A stretch of 64,000 nucleotides of DNA from positions 3,117,717 to 3,181,716 of the forward strand of contig CM054155.1 of assembly GCA_028751875.1 (NCBI GenBank), given 5' to 3'. The DNA comes from Rapana venosa. Lineage: Eukaryota > Mollusca > Gastropoda > Neogastropoda > Muricidae. Below the pieces are notes generated by a model. The model made no database searches. It was not told where the DNA came from and saw only the letters and a program-made list of their open reading frames with translations. This document shows, in pieces, positions 63,559 through 64,000 of this stretch. A program made the position numbers and the translations under genes. Numbering within the stretch: position 1 is the stretch's first letter; each line of letters begins with the position of its first letter.

Positions 63559-64000
63559 TTTTGTGCATACTTGATTGTTCTTGTGCATACTTGATTGTTC
63601 TTGTGCATACTTGATTGTTCTTTCTGTAAACATGGTTGTTTTTCTTTCTGTAAACATGATTGTTCTTCTTTTTGTAAACATGATGTTCTTCTTTCTGTAA
63701 ACATGATTGTTTTCTTCTGTAAACATGATTGTTCTTCCTGTAGACATGTTGTTCTTCTTTCTGTAAACATGATTGTTCTTTTTCTGTAAACAGGGCTGTT
63801 TCTTCTTTCTGTAAACATAATTGTTCTTCTTTCTGTAAACATGGTTGTTCTTCTTTCTGTAAACATGATTGTTCTTCTTTCTGTAAACATGATTGTTCTT
63901 CTTTCTGTAAACATGATTGTTTTCTTTCTGTAAACATGATTGTTCTTCTTTCTGTAAACATGATTGTTCTTCTTTCTGTAAACATGATTGTTCTTCTTTC
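63559..64000. repeat. Minisatellite, 20-bp then 24-bp units, running off the window
   Basis: Three 20-bp units CTTGTGCATACTTGATTGTT (63561-63620), then about 16 units of GTAAACATGATTGTTCTTCT plus TTCT to the window end. The two unit types share TTGATTGTT/ATGATTGTT, so one derives from the other. Twenty-four is a multiple of three, hence the long minus-strand frame repeating ERRTIMFT. One- and two-base indels shift that frame between units, which argues against coding. Confidence 0.95.

Noticed and set aside
63528..63985. Minus-strand frames repeating MFTERRTI
   Set aside because: A 24-bp minisatellite gives an 8-residue repeat in frame. Small indels between units shift register, and the frames start and stop arbitrarily.

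Overview
The window looks like animal nuclear DNA, most probably from a gastropod mollusc. It has very dense dinucleotide, trinucleotide and homopolymer repeats, several tRNA-derived SINE families, and 5'-truncated, frameshifted LINE 3' ends. I found no bacterial or viral gene organisation. The molluscan assignment is inference from repeat character and was not tested. I see no intact host protein-coding gene. Nearly all long open frames are translations of (CA)n, (GA)n, trinucleotide or minisatellite DNA. The only host coding candidate is a short ATG frame in a CpG-rich, promoter-like patch near 9.16 kb.

Layout. 0-5 kb: a SINE with target-site duplications (TSDs), a first copy of an unnamed retroposon (family E here), and a long (TG)n block. 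5-10 kb: a LINE fragment, a candidate piggyBac-like MITE carrying a 73-bp triplication, the promoter-like patch and a second E copy. 10-20 kb: more E copies, a dispersed repeat pair, GC-balanced unique blocks that may be conserved non-coding DNA, a 56-bp minisatellite of about 20 units, and a LINE fragment with an RNase H domain. 20-28 kb: trinucleotide arrays and four diverged copies of an undescribed module (family Q). 28-37 kb: microsatellites, GC-rich unique blocks, LINE A, SINE F, and an E copy split by an RTE-like LINE 3' end. 37-50 kb: SINE tails, LINE B copies, a 1.3-kb satellite of 23-bp units, and a full-length tRNA-derived SINE. 50-53 kb: a 2.2-kb satellite of 16/17-bp units that creates false 650-778 aa frames. 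53-64 kb: microsatellites, LINE A with another retroposon nested in it, LINE B, a SINE with a joined tRNA-like and 5S-rRNA-like head, SINE F, and a 24-bp minisatellite running off the end.

The strongest results are structural. Family E is about 330 bp. Three copies have 12-14-bp TSDs, most copies share a hairpin, and the tail is (GAC)n(GAA)n. The 5S/tRNA chimeric SINE has TSDs that enclose a microsatellite, so that microsatellite grew inside the SINE tail. Two nested insertions are resolved to the base by TSDs. Several LINE 3' ends finish in different short tandem tails. I see no multi-gene system.
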